From Streptomyces californicus (GTDB lineage: Bacteria; Actinomycetota; Actinomycetes; Streptomycetales; Streptomycetaceae): a DNA stretch of 64,000 nt. The stretch is taken from the NCBI RefSeq assembly GCF_000717645.1, contig NZ_JNZZ01000014.1, positions 62,001 through 126,000 of the forward strand, in the 5' to 3' direction. The position numbers were made by a program, and so were the translations under genes. Numbering within the stretch: the stretch's first letter is position 1; every line of letters begins with the position of its first letter. Shown piece after piece: positions 8,458 through 17,306 of this stretch. Under the pieces are notes generated by a model, which was given only the letters and a program-made list of their open reading frames with translations, was not told the origin of the DNA and searched no databases.

Positions 8458-9936
8458 GTGCCTGAGGAGCTCATCCCGGAGAACCCGGAGCAGGAGACCG
8501 AGGAGAACGAAGCCGAAAAGGTCAAGCAGCGGAAGAACGGCCTGTACCCGGGCGTCTCCGACGAGCTCGCCGCCAACATGAAGTCGGGCTGGGCCGACAC
8601 CGAACTGCACGACCTCCAGCCGATCGCCCAGGCCGAGCACACCGCCGCCCGGCGCGCCGCGCTCTCCGCCCGCTTCCCCGGCGAGCGCCTGGTCATCCCC
8701 GCGGGCAACCTGAAGACCCGCTCCAACGACACCGAGTACGCCTTCCGCGCCTCCACCGAGTACGCGTACCTCACCGGCGACCAGACGCAGGACGGCGTGC
8801 TCGTCCTGGAGCCGACGGGTGAGCGCGGCCACGAGGCCACCGTCTACCTGCTGCCCCGCTCCAACCGGGAGAACGGCGAGTTCTGGCTCGACGGCCAGGG
8901 CGAGCTGTGGGTCGGCCGCCGCAACTCCCTCGCCGAGGCCGAGCAGCTGCTGGGCATCCCCGCGAAGGACGTCCGCGAGCTGCCCGCCGCACTGACCGAG
9001 GCCACCGGCCCGGTCCGCGCCGTCCGCGGCCACGACGCCGCCATCGAGGCCGCCCTCACCGACAAGGTCACCGCGGAGCGCGACGAGGAGCTGCGCGTCC
9101 ACCTCTCCGAGGCCCGGCTGGTGAAGGACGCCTTCGAGATCGCCGAACTGCAGAAGGCGTGCGACGCCACCGCGCGCGGCTTCGAGGACGTCGTCAAGAG
9201 CCTGGACAAGGCCGAGGCGACCAGCGAACGGTTCATCGAGGGCACGTTCTTCCTGCGCGCCCGCATCGAAGGCAACGACATCGGCTACGGCTCGATCTGC
9301 GCCGCCGGCCCGCACGCCACCACCCTGCACTGGGTGCGCAACGACGGCGCCGTCCGCGCGGGCGAACTGCTGCTCCTGGACGCCGGGGTCGAGACCAACG
9401 ACCTCTACACCGCCGACGTGACGCGCACCCTGCCGATCAACGGGACCTTCTCGCCGCTCCAGCGCAAGATCTACGACGCGGTGTACGAGGCCCAGGAGGC
9501 GGGCATCGCCGCCGTGAAGCCGGGCGCCGACTTCCGCGACTTCCACGACGCCTCGCAGCGCGTGCTCGCCGAGAAGCTCGTCGAATGGGGCCTGCTCGGC
9601 GACCTGTCCGTGGAGAAGGTGCTGGAGCTGGGCCTCCAGCGCCGCTGGACCCTCCACGGCACCGGTCACATGCTCGGCATGGACGTCCACGACTGCGCCG
9701 CCGCGCGCACCGAGGCGTACGTCAACGGCACGCTGGAGCCGGGCGTCTGCCTCACGGTCGAGCCCGGCCTCTACTTCCAGGCCGACGACCTGACCGTGCC
9801 GGAGGAGTACCGGGGCATCGGCGTCCGCATCGAGGACGACATCCTCGTCACCGAGGACGGCAACCGGAACCTCTCCGCCGCCCTCCCCCGCCAGGCCGAC
9901 GAGGTCGAGGCGTGGATGGCGCAGCTGAAGGGCTGA
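8458..9936 (+). CDS. pepP: Aminopeptidase P family (Xaa-Pro aminopeptidase)
   Basis: A 492-residue M24B metallopeptidase that releases N-terminal residues preceding proline. An acidic N-terminal tail of about 35 residues comes first. A creatinase/prolidase N-terminal domain (about 60-200) follows, then the pita-bread catalytic domain. Dinuclear metal ligands are visible: Asp in LLLDAGVETND and TADVTRT, His in GTGHMLGMDVHD, Glu in VEPGLYF and Glu in RIEDDILVTEDG. The GTG start has AAGGAGAG nine bases upstream. It stands alone and a strong hairpin terminator follows it. Confidence 0.95.
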   Translation: MPEELIPENPEQETEENEAEKVKQRKNGLYPGVSDELAANMKSGWADTELHDLQPIAQAEHTAARRAALSARFPGERLVIPAGNLKTRSNDTEYAFRASTEYAYLTGDQTQDGVLVLEPTGERGHEATVYLLPRSNRENGEFWLDGQGELWVGRRNSLAEAEQLLGIPAKDVRELPAALTEATGPVRAVRGHDAAIEAALTDKVTAERDEELRVHLSEARLVKDAFEIAELQKACDATARGFEDVVKSLDKAEATSERFIEGTFFLRARIEGNDIGYGSICAAGPHATTLHWVRNDGAVRAGELLLLDAGVETNDLYTADVTRTLPINGTFSPLQRKIYDAVYEAQEAGIAAVKPGADFRDFHDASQRVLAEKLVEWGLLGDLSVEKVLELGLQRRWTLHGTGHMLGMDVHDCAAARTEAYVNGTLEPGVCLTVEPGLYFQADDLTVPEEYRGIGVRIEDDILVTEDGNRNLSAALPRQADEVEAWMAQLKG

Positions 9937-9955
9937 CCTCCGCGAACGGCATGAG

Positions 9956-9993
9956 AAGGCCGGCCTCCCTGTACGACGAGGGGGGCCGGCCTT
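9956..9993 (+). terminator. Intrinsic terminator after the Xaa-Pro aminopeptidase
   Basis: AAGGCCGGCC (9956-9965) and GGCCGGCCTT (9984-9993) form a perfect 10-bp stem 20 bases past the stop codon, followed by a short T run. The remaining sequence to 10136 is a GTAC-rich spacer with no gene. Confidence 0.8.
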
Positions 9994-10136
9994 TACGTAC
10001 GTGCGGGGCCTTGGGGTACGTGCGGGGCCTGCGCGCACGCCGCACGAGGTCCGTCCGGTACGTACGGCACGCGTCGTCCGTCCGCTGCGTGCGGAGGCGC
10101 GCGCCCCGTGCGACACGCGCCGGGGCGCGCCGCTCA

Positions 10137-10631
10137 CTACGCCGTGAGCAGCGCGCCCTCGCGCCACTTCAGGACCTTGTCGAAGCTGACCACCGCGCCC
10201 CGGCCCGGCCGGTTGCCGAACTGGACGTGGTCGGAGAGCTGCTCGATCAGGTCGAGGCCCCGGCCGCTCTCGGCCTGGGTCTCGGCGTACGGGGTCGGTG
10301 CGGCTGCGCGAAGCGCGCGCCGGGCGGGGAAGCCCGGCCCGGAGTCACTGACCTCGATACGGCACTTCTCGCCGTCCAGATAGGCCGTGACCCGGTACTG
10401 CCCGGAATCGGCGGCAGGGCGTCCGTACCCGGAGTCCCCCGGCTCCCCGAGAACCGCGCGGTGACCACCGTGCTCGACGGCGTTCGCACAGGCCTCGCTG
10501 AGCGCGACCGACAGGTCGAAGGAGACGTCCGGATCCACCCCCGCGGTTTCCATGGTGCCGAGCAGGAAACGACGGGCGAGCGGAACGCTCGCAGCTTCGC
10601 GCCGCAAATGGAGAGACCACCAGATGCTCAT
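10137..10631 (-). CDS. RsbW-like ATP-binding regulatory protein (anti-sigma-type HATPase)
   Basis: A 164-residue stand-alone GHKL ATPase. The N box is ALSEACANAVEHGG (about residues 44-57), the G1 box SDSGPGFP and the G2 box GRGLDLIEQL. Such proteins act as serine kinases or anti-sigma factors in partner-switching circuits. The start is well fixed: AGGAGG lies seven bases before the ATG. An insert of about 20 residues after the N box (GEPGDSGYGRPAADSG) is typical of Streptomyces versions. It is divergent from the copper block. Confidence 0.88.
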   Translation of the reverse strand: MSIWWSLHLRREAASVPLARRFLLGTMETAGVDPDVSFDLSVALSEACANAVEHGGHRAVLGEPGDSGYGRPAADSGQYRVTAYLDGEKCRIEVSDSGPGFPARRALRAAAPTPYAETQAESGRGLDLIEQLSDHVQFGNRPGRGAVVSFDKVLKWREGALLTA

Positions 10632-10656
10632 CTTCCAGCCTCCTGGCTGCGGCTCG

Positions 10657-10670
10657 ACGTATCGATACGT
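10657..10670. promoter_or_regulatory. 14-bp perfect palindrome upstream of the ATPase gene
   Basis: ACGTATCGATACGT lies 26 bases upstream of the start codon at 10631, in an AT-richer patch. It is a plausible operator for an unidentified dimeric regulator. No known consensus was matched. Confidence 0.35.
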
Positions 10671-10895
10671 ATTGCCGCACTCAGCACTTCGTAAGCACGA
10701 ATCGGGCGGGAGAGCCCTCGTTCGGCGGATGCGGATAATGGACCGTCCGGTGTATAAACCGGGCCAGTCGCAGGTCATCGGGGGCGCATACCGGTGCCCG
10801 GAAGTGCGCCCCCGGCCCGTACATCCCCCGCGAACGGGCGCAACAAGCACGGTTGCGGACGGATTCTGATCTTCCGGACCTGCCGTACGGGCGCG

Positions 10896-10920
10896 GGGGA
10901 CACAGTGCGATGATGTCCCC
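10896..10920. promoter_or_regulatory. Inverted repeat over the promoter region of the copper block
   Basis: GGGGACA (10896-10902) and TGTCCCC (10914-10920) flank a -10-like GATGAT immediately before ATG 10924. This geometry suits an operator, though it could also be a hairpin at the transcript start. It does not clearly match the CsoR copper operator. Confidence 0.3.
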
Positions 10921-10923
10921 GCC

Positions 10924-11784
10924 ATGTCCACGCCTCTCGCACGCGCCGGAGCCGGTCTGCGGCTCATGAGGGCCGCGGTGTTCACCGCGGTCTGCGTCGT
11001 GCTGTCCGCCGCCGGGCACGCGTTCGCGGCCCGGACGGCGGTTCCCGCGTGGACCCTGCTCGTCGCCTTCCTCGGCGTCTTCGGCGCCGCCGCGTTCCTC
11101 GCCGGACGGGAACGGACCCTTCCGTCGATCGTGGGCGCGCTGGCCGGCGGGCAGGTCCTCCTGCACGGGCTCTTCGCGTACGGCAGCCACAGCGCCGCCC
11201 CGGCCGCCTCCACGGGCACCGGCGGCGACAGCCCGCTCATCCGGTTCGCCGCCGGACTCGTGTGCGGCGAGGGGCCGGCCGGGCTGAACGCCGCCGACGC
11301 CCACCGCATCGTCTCCTCCGCGGGCATCGACCCGTCCACGCTCCCGGGGGCCCACGGCCACCTGGCGGCGGGCGGCGCCGGAGCGGCTCAGGCGGCCTCG
11401 GCGGGCGGGGACGGCGCCTCCGGTTTCGCGCAGGTCTGCGCCGCGGTCACCGCGATGCTGCCGAGCCCGCAGATGCTCCTGGCCCACGTCCTCGTGGCGC
11501 TCGCCACCGGCTGGCTGCTGCGGCGCGGCGAGATCGCCCTGTTCGCCCTGGCCCGGCTCTCCGCCCACGGCGCCCAGGCGCTGGCGGCCGGAGCCCGGCT
11601 GCGGTCCCTGCGGGCCGCGCTCGCCCTCGTCCGCGCACTGCGGGCCGGTGAGCGGGGTTCGGTCACGGCCGGGCCGCGCGTGCCGCGCACCTTCGACGAC
11701 GTCCCCCTGCCGACGCCCGGGGACCCTCTGCAGCACCTGGTGATCAGGCGCGGGCCGCCGGCCCCGTACGCCCTCGCAGCCTGA
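10924..11784 (+). CDS. Hypothetical membrane protein at the head of the copper block
   Basis: A 286-residue Ala/Gly-rich integral membrane protein. Hydrophobic helices lie at about 15-35, 39-60 and 62-85. An Ala/Gly-rich external segment follows, then another helix near 183-203, then a basic cytoplasmic tail. Related proteins are typically found beside YcnI/CopC genes in actinobacteria, so a role in copper handling is likely but unproven. His and Met content is modest. The following gene is 147 bases downstream on the same strand. Confidence 0.7.
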   Translation: MSTPLARAGAGLRLMRAAVFTAVCVVLSAAGHAFAARTAVPAWTLLVAFLGVFGAAAFLAGRERTLPSIVGALAGGQVLLHGLFAYGSHSAAPAASTGTGGDSPLIRFAAGLVCGEGPAGLNAADAHRIVSSAGIDPSTLPGAHGHLAAGGAGAAQAASAGGDGASGFAQVCAAVTAMLPSPQMLLAHVLVALATGWLLRRGEIALFALARLSAHGAQALAAGARLRSLRAALALVRALRAGERGSVTAGPRVPRTFDDVPLPTPGDPLQHLVIRRGPPAPYALAA

Positions 11785-11931
11785 CGCGACGCCTCCACCG
11801 GGCCCCGCGGGCGCCCGTGCACGTACCCGTGCGCGTGCTCCCGTACGGAACCGCACCGCGAGGTGTCGTGATGCCGTCGCGCATCCGCGCGCCGGACCAC
11901 CGTGTTCCGTTCCCCTGTGGAGATTCCTGCC

Positions 11932-12678
11932 ATGAAGCTTTCCCGTATCGCCCTCGCCGCCGGCGTCGCCGCGTCCACCGTCCTGCTGGTCGCCGGCCCG
12001 GCGTCCGCCCACGTCAGCGTCCAGCCGGTGGGCGAGGCCGCCAAGGGCGGATACGCCACGCTCAACTTCAAGGTCCCGAACGAGCGCGACCAGGCATCGA
12101 CCGTGAAGCTCGAAGTGAACTTCCCGGCCGACCACCCGCTCTCCTCCGTCACCCCGCAGGCCGTGCCGGGCTGGAAGATCTCGATCGACAAGAGCAAGCT
12201 CGACAAGCCGCTGGAAGTGCACGGCAAGAAGATCACCGAGGCCGTCTCCAAGGTGACCTGGACGGCGGACGACAGCGAGATCGCCCCCGGCTACTTCCAG
12301 CAGTTCCCGGTCTCCGTCGGCGCGCTGCCCGAGGACGCCGACCAGCTCGTCTTCAAGGCGATCCAGACGTACGACAACAAGGAGGTCGTCCGCTGGATCG
12401 AGGAGCCCAAGGCCGGCGGCGAGGAGCCCGACAGCCCGGCCCCGGTCCTGAAGCTGACCGCCGCCTCCGAGGACGGCCACGGCGGCGCGGCCGACGACGA
12501 CGCCAAGGAGGGCGACGACCACAAGGCCGCCGACTCCGACGCCCCGGCCAAGGAGAGCAGCACCGCCGCGTCCTCCTCCAGCGACACCACCGCCCGCACC
12601 CTGGGCATCATCGGCATCGTCATCGGTATCGCGGGCGTCGCGTTCGGCGTCCTCGCGGGACGCCGCCGCTCGGCCTGA
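11932..12678 (+). CDS. ycnI: YcnI-type copper-binding protein (DUF1775)
   Basis: A 248-residue exported protein. A cleavable signal peptide ends at ASA-26, so the mature chain begins with His27 (HVSVQP). In this family that histidine binds Cu(II). The beta-rich DUF1775 domain runs to about residue 165, followed by an acidic, Ala-rich linker and a C-terminal membrane anchor (about 222-243, ending GRRRSA). It is thought to chaperone copper in the extracytoplasmic space. It is followed by Sco1, PCu(A)C and CopCD genes, which fits a shared copper-delivery function. Confidence 0.93.
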   Translation: MKLSRIALAAGVAASTVLLVAGPASAHVSVQPVGEAAKGGYATLNFKVPNERDQASTVKLEVNFPADHPLSSVTPQAVPGWKISIDKSKLDKPLEVHGKKITEAVSKVTWTADDSEIAPGYFQQFPVSVGALPEDADQLVFKAIQTYDNKEVVRWIEEPKAGGEEPDSPAPVLKLTAASEDGHGGAADDDAKEGDDHKAADSDAPAKESSTAASSSSDTTARTLGIIGIVIGIAGVAFGVLAGRRRSA

Positions 12679-12722
12679 CCGGCCGGTTCCCTCACCCGCA
12701 CCACGTTCAGGACACCTCTTCC

Positions 12723-13382
12723 ATGCGCAACAGAAAAGCAGTGACGGCCGTGGCGTTCGCCGCCGCGGCCGCACTGGCCCTCTCCTCCTGCGGCACCGGT
12801 GACGACACGGCGGACTCCTCGTCCATCGCCGACGTCAGCGCCCCGCCGAAGGACAAGGCCGCGACCGTTCTCGACCAGCCGTTCACCAAGCCGGACCTCG
12901 TCCTCACCGACACCCACGGCAAGGAGTACGACCTCCGCGAGGCGACCAAGGGCAAGCCGACGCTCATCTACTTCGGCTACACCAACTGCCCCGACGTCTG
13001 CCCGCTGACGATGAGCAACATCTCCCTCGCCAAGCGGGAGCTGCCCAAGGCCGACCAGGACAAGCTCCAGGTCGTCTTCGTCACCACCGACCCCGAGCGC
13101 GACACCCCCGCCTCGCTGGGCAAGTGGCTCTCCGCCCAGGACCCCTCCTTCACCGGCCTCACCGGCGACTTCCCGGCCATCCAGGCCGGGGCGCGGAAGA
13201 TCGGCATCGGCATCGACGCGCCGAAGAAGGAGAAGGACGGCACCATCGTCTCGATGCACGGCGCCCAGGTGATCGCCTTCTCCCCGAAGACGGACGAGGG
13301 GTACGTGCTCTACGGCGAGAACACCAGCGCCGAGGAGTACGCGAAGGACCTCCCCAAGCTGATCAAGGGGGAGAAGCCGTGA
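12723..13382 (+). CDS. SCO1/SenC family copper-delivery lipoprotein
   Basis: A 219-residue lipoprotein. The lipobox LSSC places the lipidated Cys at residue 23. The thioredoxin-like Sco domain carries the copper/redox motif CPDVC (Cys89 and Cys93) and a conserved downstream His in the VSMHGAQ region. Sco proteins load copper into the Cu-A site of cytochrome c oxidase subunit II or keep its cysteines reduced. Its stop overlaps the GTG of the next gene by four bases, so the two are translationally coupled. Confidence 0.94.
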   Translation: MRNRKAVTAVAFAAAAALALSSCGTGDDTADSSSIADVSAPPKDKAATVLDQPFTKPDLVLTDTHGKEYDLREATKGKPTLIYFGYTNCPDVCPLTMSNISLAKRELPKADQDKLQVVFVTTDPERDTPASLGKWLSAQDPSFTGLTGDFPAIQAGARKIGIGIDAPKKEKDGTIVSMHGAQVIAFSPKTDEGYVLYGENTSAEEYAKDLPKLIKGEKP

Positions 13383-13825
13383 AACGCCGTACGGCGCTCG
13401 CCGGTGTCCTCGCCCTCACGGCGGCGACGGCCCTGGCCGGGTGCTCGTCGTCGGGCCAACCCGATCTGAAGATCGTCGGCGCCTACCTTCCGCAGCCGGT
13501 CAGCGACATGGCCGCCGGGTTCCTCGTCGTTCAGAACAAGGGCGACGCGGGGGACCGGCTCACCTCGGTGACCAGCCCGCTCTCGGACGACGTCACGATC
13601 CACGAGACGAAGAACCAGAAGATGCGGAAGGTCTCCTCGTTCGACGTGCCCGCGGGCGGCGAGCTGGACCTCGAACGCGGCGGCAACCACATCATGTTCA
13701 TGAAGCTCAAGCAGAAGCCCCAGCAGGGCGAGAAGGTCTCCGTCGAGCTGCACTTCGAGAAGGCCGGCCCCATCACGGTCGACCTGCCGGTGAAGGAAAC
13801 CACCCACAACCCGAAGAAGCAGTGA
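13379..13825 (+). CDS. PCu(A)C family periplasmic copper chaperone (lipoprotein)
   Basis: A 148-residue lipoprotein with lipobox LAGC at Cys22. The PCu(A)C cupredoxin-like domain shows the expected His and Met copper ligands: IHET, KMRKV and GGNHIMFMKLK. These proteins hand Cu(I) to Sco1 or directly to Cu-A. The GTG start overlaps the Sco1 stop, and the CopCD gene starts 12 bases after the stop. The tight spacing argues for one transcript and joint function. Confidence 0.93.
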   Translation: MKRRTALAGVLALTAATALAGCSSSGQPDLKIVGAYLPQPVSDMAAGFLVVQNKGDAGDRLTSVTSPLSDDVTIHETKNQKMRKVSSFDVPAGGELDLERGGNHIMFMKLKQKPQQGEKVSVELHFEKAGPITVDLPVKETTHNPKKQ

Positions 13826-13837
13826 GGGACTGAACCG

Positions 13838-15781
13838 ATGTCTGCCACCGCCCCGTACCCCGGACCGTCCCCGATACGACGGCCTCTCGCCGCCGCCGCG
13901 TTCCTCGCCGCACTGGTCGGCATGGTCCTCGGGCTGCTGCTGGCCGGCGCGGGCCCGGCGTCCGCGCACGCCGCCCTCACCGGGAGCGATCCGCAGGACG
14001 GGGCGGTGGTCGACACCGCGCCCAAGGAGGTCACCCTCAGCTTCTCCGAGGCGATCGCCGTGGGCGACGACTCCATCCGGGTCCTCGACCCGAGCGGCAA
14101 ACGCGCCGACACCGAGGCCGGGCCGAAGGACCTGACCGAGGGCTCCACGGTCCGCTACGGCGTCGCCCTGCACTCCGGGCTGCCCGACGGCACCTACACG
14201 GTGGCCTGGCAGGCGATCTCCGCCGACAGCCACCCGATCTCCGGCGCGTTCACGTTCTCCATCGGCGCCCCGTCCGACACCACCGTCGCCCTGCCCTCGC
14301 AGGAGGCGGGCGGCGGACCGGTCGGCGTCGCCTACGACATCGCGCGGTACGCGGCGTACGGCGGGTTCGTCCTGCTCGTCGGCGGCGGCGCGTTCGTCCT
14401 GGTCTGCTGGCGGGGCGGCGCGTCCGCCCTGCCGATGCAGCGGCTCGTCGTCCGCGGCTGGCTCGCGCTGACCGCCGCGACACTGGCCATGCTGCTGCTG
14501 CGCAACCCGTACACCGGCAGCGGGAAGTTCGCCGACGCCTTCGACCTCGCCGGGCTCCAGGCCGTACTGGAGACCAAGCCCGGCGCGGCCCTCGTCTCCC
14601 GGCTGCTGCTGCTCGGGGCCGCCGCGCTGTTCATCGCCGTCCTGTTCGGCACGTACGCCCGGCGCGAGGACGAGCTGGAGCGGAAGGACCTCACCTTCGG
14701 CCTCGCCGTCGGCGGCGGCGTGGTCGCGACGGGCATCGCCGCCACCTGGGCGATGTCCGAGCACGCCTCGACCGGTATCCAGGCGAACATCGCCGTGCCG
14801 GTCGACATCCTGCACCTGCTGGCCGTCGCCGCCTGGCTCGGCGGGCTCGTCTCGCTGCTGGTGGCGCTGTACCGCACCCCGGAGATCGGGAGCGGGGCGG
14901 TCCGGCGCTTCTCGGCGGTCGCGTTCGGCAGTGTCGTGGTGCTCGCGGCGACCGGGATCTACCAGTCCTGGCGACAGGTCGGCTCCTGGTCGGCGCTGAC
15001 GGGGACGCGGTACGGGCAGCTGCTGATCGTCAAGGTTGCGCTGATCGGCGTGATGCTCGCGGTCGCGTGGTTCTCCCGGCGCTGGACGGGCCGGCTGACG
15101 GACCCGGCCGTGACCGCTTCCGCCTCCCGGGACGCCGAGGAGACCGGCGCCGAGGGCACCGGTACGGAGGAAGCCGCCGCCCCGGCGCAGGACCCGGAGG
15201 CCGACCCGGAGCGTGCCGCCCAACTGGCCCGCCAGCGGGCCGTCCTGACCGCGACGAAGAAGAAGCGGATACGGGACGCCGACCCGGAGCGCTCCGGGCT
15301 GCGCCGCTCGGTGCTGGCCGAGGCCGCCGTCGCCGTCGTCCTGCTGGCCGTCACCACGATGCTGACGTCCACCGAGCCGGGCCGTACGGAGGAGGAGGCC
15401 GCCGCCGGCTCCCCCGCGGCGGCCGCTCCGGCCGCCGACGGCGCGGTCAACCTGAGCATGCCGTTCGACACCGGCGGCCGGAACGGCAAGGGCACCGTCC
15501 GCATCGACATCGATCCCGGCCGCACCGGCTCCAACGGTCTGCACGTGTGGATCGACGGCAGCGACGGCAAGCCGATGGACGTCCCCGAGCTGAAGCTGGC
15601 GCTCACCCTGGAGGCGAAGGAGATCGGCCCGCTGCCGGTCGCCCCGGACCGGGTGGCCGAGGGGCACTGGTCGGCGAGCGGGGTCCTGATCCCGATGGCC
15701 GGGGACTGGAAGATCGACGTGACGGTACGGACCTCGGACATCGACCAGGTCACCATCGACGAGAACGTGAAGATCGGCTGA
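13838..15781 (+). CDS. CopC-CopD fusion copper resistance/import protein with C-terminal FixH/YtkA-like domain
   Basis: A 647-residue three-part protein. A signal sequence ends at ASA-43, and the mature chain starts with His44 (HAALTGSDP), the copper ligand of CopC. The CopC domain runs to about 145. A CopD membrane domain of about eight helices spans roughly 165-420. A variable Glu/Ala-rich loop and one more helix follow, then an extracytoplasmic beta domain (about 540-647) resembling YtkA/FixH. It resembles YcnJ-type copper importers. It begins 12 bases after the PCu(A)C stop and ends just before the DyP gene. Confidence 0.92.
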   Translation: MSATAPYPGPSPIRRPLAAAAFLAALVGMVLGLLLAGAGPASAHAALTGSDPQDGAVVDTAPKEVTLSFSEAIAVGDDSIRVLDPSGKRADTEAGPKDLTEGSTVRYGVALHSGLPDGTYTVAWQAISADSHPISGAFTFSIGAPSDTTVALPSQEAGGGPVGVAYDIARYAAYGGFVLLVGGGAFVLVCWRGGASALPMQRLVVRGWLALTAATLAMLLLRNPYTGSGKFADAFDLAGLQAVLETKPGAALVSRLLLLGAAALFIAVLFGTYARREDELERKDLTFGLAVGGGVVATGIAATWAMSEHASTGIQANIAVPVDILHLLAVAAWLGGLVSLLVALYRTPEIGSGAVRRFSAVAFGSVVVLAATGIYQSWRQVGSWSALTGTRYGQLLIVKVALIGVMLAVAWFSRRWTGRLTDPAVTASASRDAEETGAEGTGTEEAAAPAQDPEADPERAAQLARQRAVLTATKKKRIRDADPERSGLRRSVLAEAAVAVVLLAVTTMLTSTEPGRTEEEAAAGSPAAAAPAADGAVNLSMPFDTGGRNGKGTVRIDIDPGRTGSNGLHVWIDGSDGKPMDVPELKLALTLEAKEIGPLPVAPDRVAEGHWSASGVLIPMAGDWKIDVTVRTSDIDQVTIDENVKIG

Positions 15782-15786
15782 GCACG

Positions 15787-17112
15787 GTGAGCAAGACCGA
15801 GAAGCAGGCTCCCGACCGGACTGCCGCGACCGCCCGCCCGGACAACGGTGGCGGTACCACCGCCACGGGCGTCTCCCGGCGCCGTCTGCTGGGGACGGCG
15901 GGTGCGGCGGGAGCCACGGGGCTGGTCCTGGGGGCCGGAGGCGGGGCCGCCGGGTACGCCGCCACCCGCCCCGAGGAGCCGGCCGCCCTGACGACGATCG
16001 GGGCGACCGAGGCGATGTTTCACGGGAAACATCAGCCGGGGATCACCACTCCGCTTCAGGCCCGGGGCCATCTCGTCGCCTTCGACCTGGTGGCCGGCGC
16101 GGGACGCAAGGAGGCGGCGGCGCTGCTGCGGCGCTGGTCGGCGGTGGCGAAGGAGCTGATGGCGGGCCGCGCCGCGGCGGGCGGGGCGGACGGCCCCGGA
16201 CACGACACCGGGATCGCGCTGGACGCGGGCCCGTCGTCCCTGACCGTCACCTTCGGCTTCGGCCGTACGTTCTTCGCGCGCACCGGGCTGGCCGACCGCC
16301 TGCCCGCCGCGCTCGACCCGCTGCCCGTGTTCTCCGCCGACGCCCTCGACGCCAGGCGTTCGGGGGGCGACCTGTGGGCGCAGATCGGCGCGGACGACGC
16401 GCTGGTCGCCTTCCACGCGCTGCGAGCGCTCCAGAAGGAGGCGGCGGGGACGGCCAGGGTGCGGTGGCAGATGAACGGCTTCAACCGTACCCCCGGCGCC
16501 ACCGCGCGGCCGATGACCACCCGCAACCTGATGGGCCAGATCGACGGCACCGGCAACCCGAAGCCGACCGACGAGGACTTCGACCGGCGCGTCTTCGTCC
16601 CCGCCTCCCCCGGGAAGCCGCAGGAGTGGATGGAGGGCGGTTCGTACGCCGTCGTCCGCCGGATCCGGATGCTCCTGGACGACTGGGAGAAGCTGCCGGT
16701 GGAGCACCAGGAGCGGGTCATCGGACGGCGGAAGGCGGACGGGGCGCCCCTGAGCGGGGGGACTGAGACCACGGAGATGGACCTCGACAAGGCGGGCCCG
16801 GACGGCAGGCCGGTGATCCCCGGCAACGCGCACGCCCGGATCTCCTCACCCGAGAAGAACGGCGGGGCCGCCATGCTGCGCCGCCCGTTCTCGTACCACG
16901 ACGGCATCGCGGAGGACGGCGCTCCGGACGCGGGGCTCCTCTTCATCTGCTGGCAGGCCGACCCGTTCCGCGGCTTCGTGCCGGTGCAGCGGAAGCTCGA
17001 CCGGGGCGACGCGCTGTCGCCGTTCCTGCGTCACGAGGCGAGCGCCGTGTTCGCGGTGCCGGGCGGGGCGGCGGCGGGGGAGTACGTGGGGCAGCGGCTC
17101 CTGGAGTCGTAG
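15787..17112 (+). CDS. Tat-exported DyP-type heme peroxidase (EfeB-like)
   Basis: A 441-residue secreted dye-decolorizing peroxidase. The Tat signal has SRRRLLG at residues 30-36 followed by a hydrophobic core to about 58. The GxxDG motif appears as GQIDG (catalytic Asp253), and the proximal heme ligand is His349 in NAHARISSPE. The GTG start lies five bases after the CopCD stop, so it is the last gene of the copper transcript. A functional link with copper-radical oxidases is known for some Streptomyces DyPs. Codons for FHGKH at 16016-16033 create a one-mismatch parS-like sequence. Confidence 0.92.
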   Translation: MSKTEKQAPDRTAATARPDNGGGTTATGVSRRRLLGTAGAAGATGLVLGAGGGAAGYAATRPEEPAALTTIGATEAMFHGKHQPGITTPLQARGHLVAFDLVAGAGRKEAAALLRRWSAVAKELMAGRAAAGGADGPGHDTGIALDAGPSSLTVTFGFGRTFFARTGLADRLPAALDPLPVFSADALDARRSGGDLWAQIGADDALVAFHALRALQKEAAGTARVRWQMNGFNRTPGATARPMTTRNLMGQIDGTGNPKPTDEDFDRRVFVPASPGKPQEWMEGGSYAVVRRIRMLLDDWEKLPVEHQERVIGRRKADGAPLSGGTETTEMDLDKAGPDGRPVIPGNAHARISSPEKNGGAAMLRRPFSYHDGIAEDGAPDAGLLFICWQADPFRGFVPVQRKLDRGDALSPFLRHEASAVFAVPGGAAAGEYVGQRLLES

Positions 17113-17144
17113 GGGCCGGTGGCCCTGGAGACCGCGGAACCGAA

Positions 17145-17237
17145 GGCTCCGGCGTCGTGGCGGCTCTGACGCCGGAGGGCTCCGGCGTCGTAGCGGCTCT
17201 GGTGCCGGAGGTGCTCCGGTGCCGTAGCGGGCTCCGG
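17145..17237 (+). repeat. Two and a half tandem 33-bp hairpin repeats downstream of the DyP gene
   Basis: Two 33-base copies start at 17145 and 17178, with a partial third from 17211. In the first copy CTCCGGCGTC pairs perfectly with GACGCCGGAG (10-bp stem). The second keeps most of the pairing. The position after the DyP stop suggests a reiterated terminator. Confidence 0.6.
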
Positions 17238-17306
17238 TCTCGTAGGGGCGGGGCGTTCGGGGCGCTTCCACACGGTGGGGCCCGCGGGGCGCACTAGGCT
17301 GAACGC

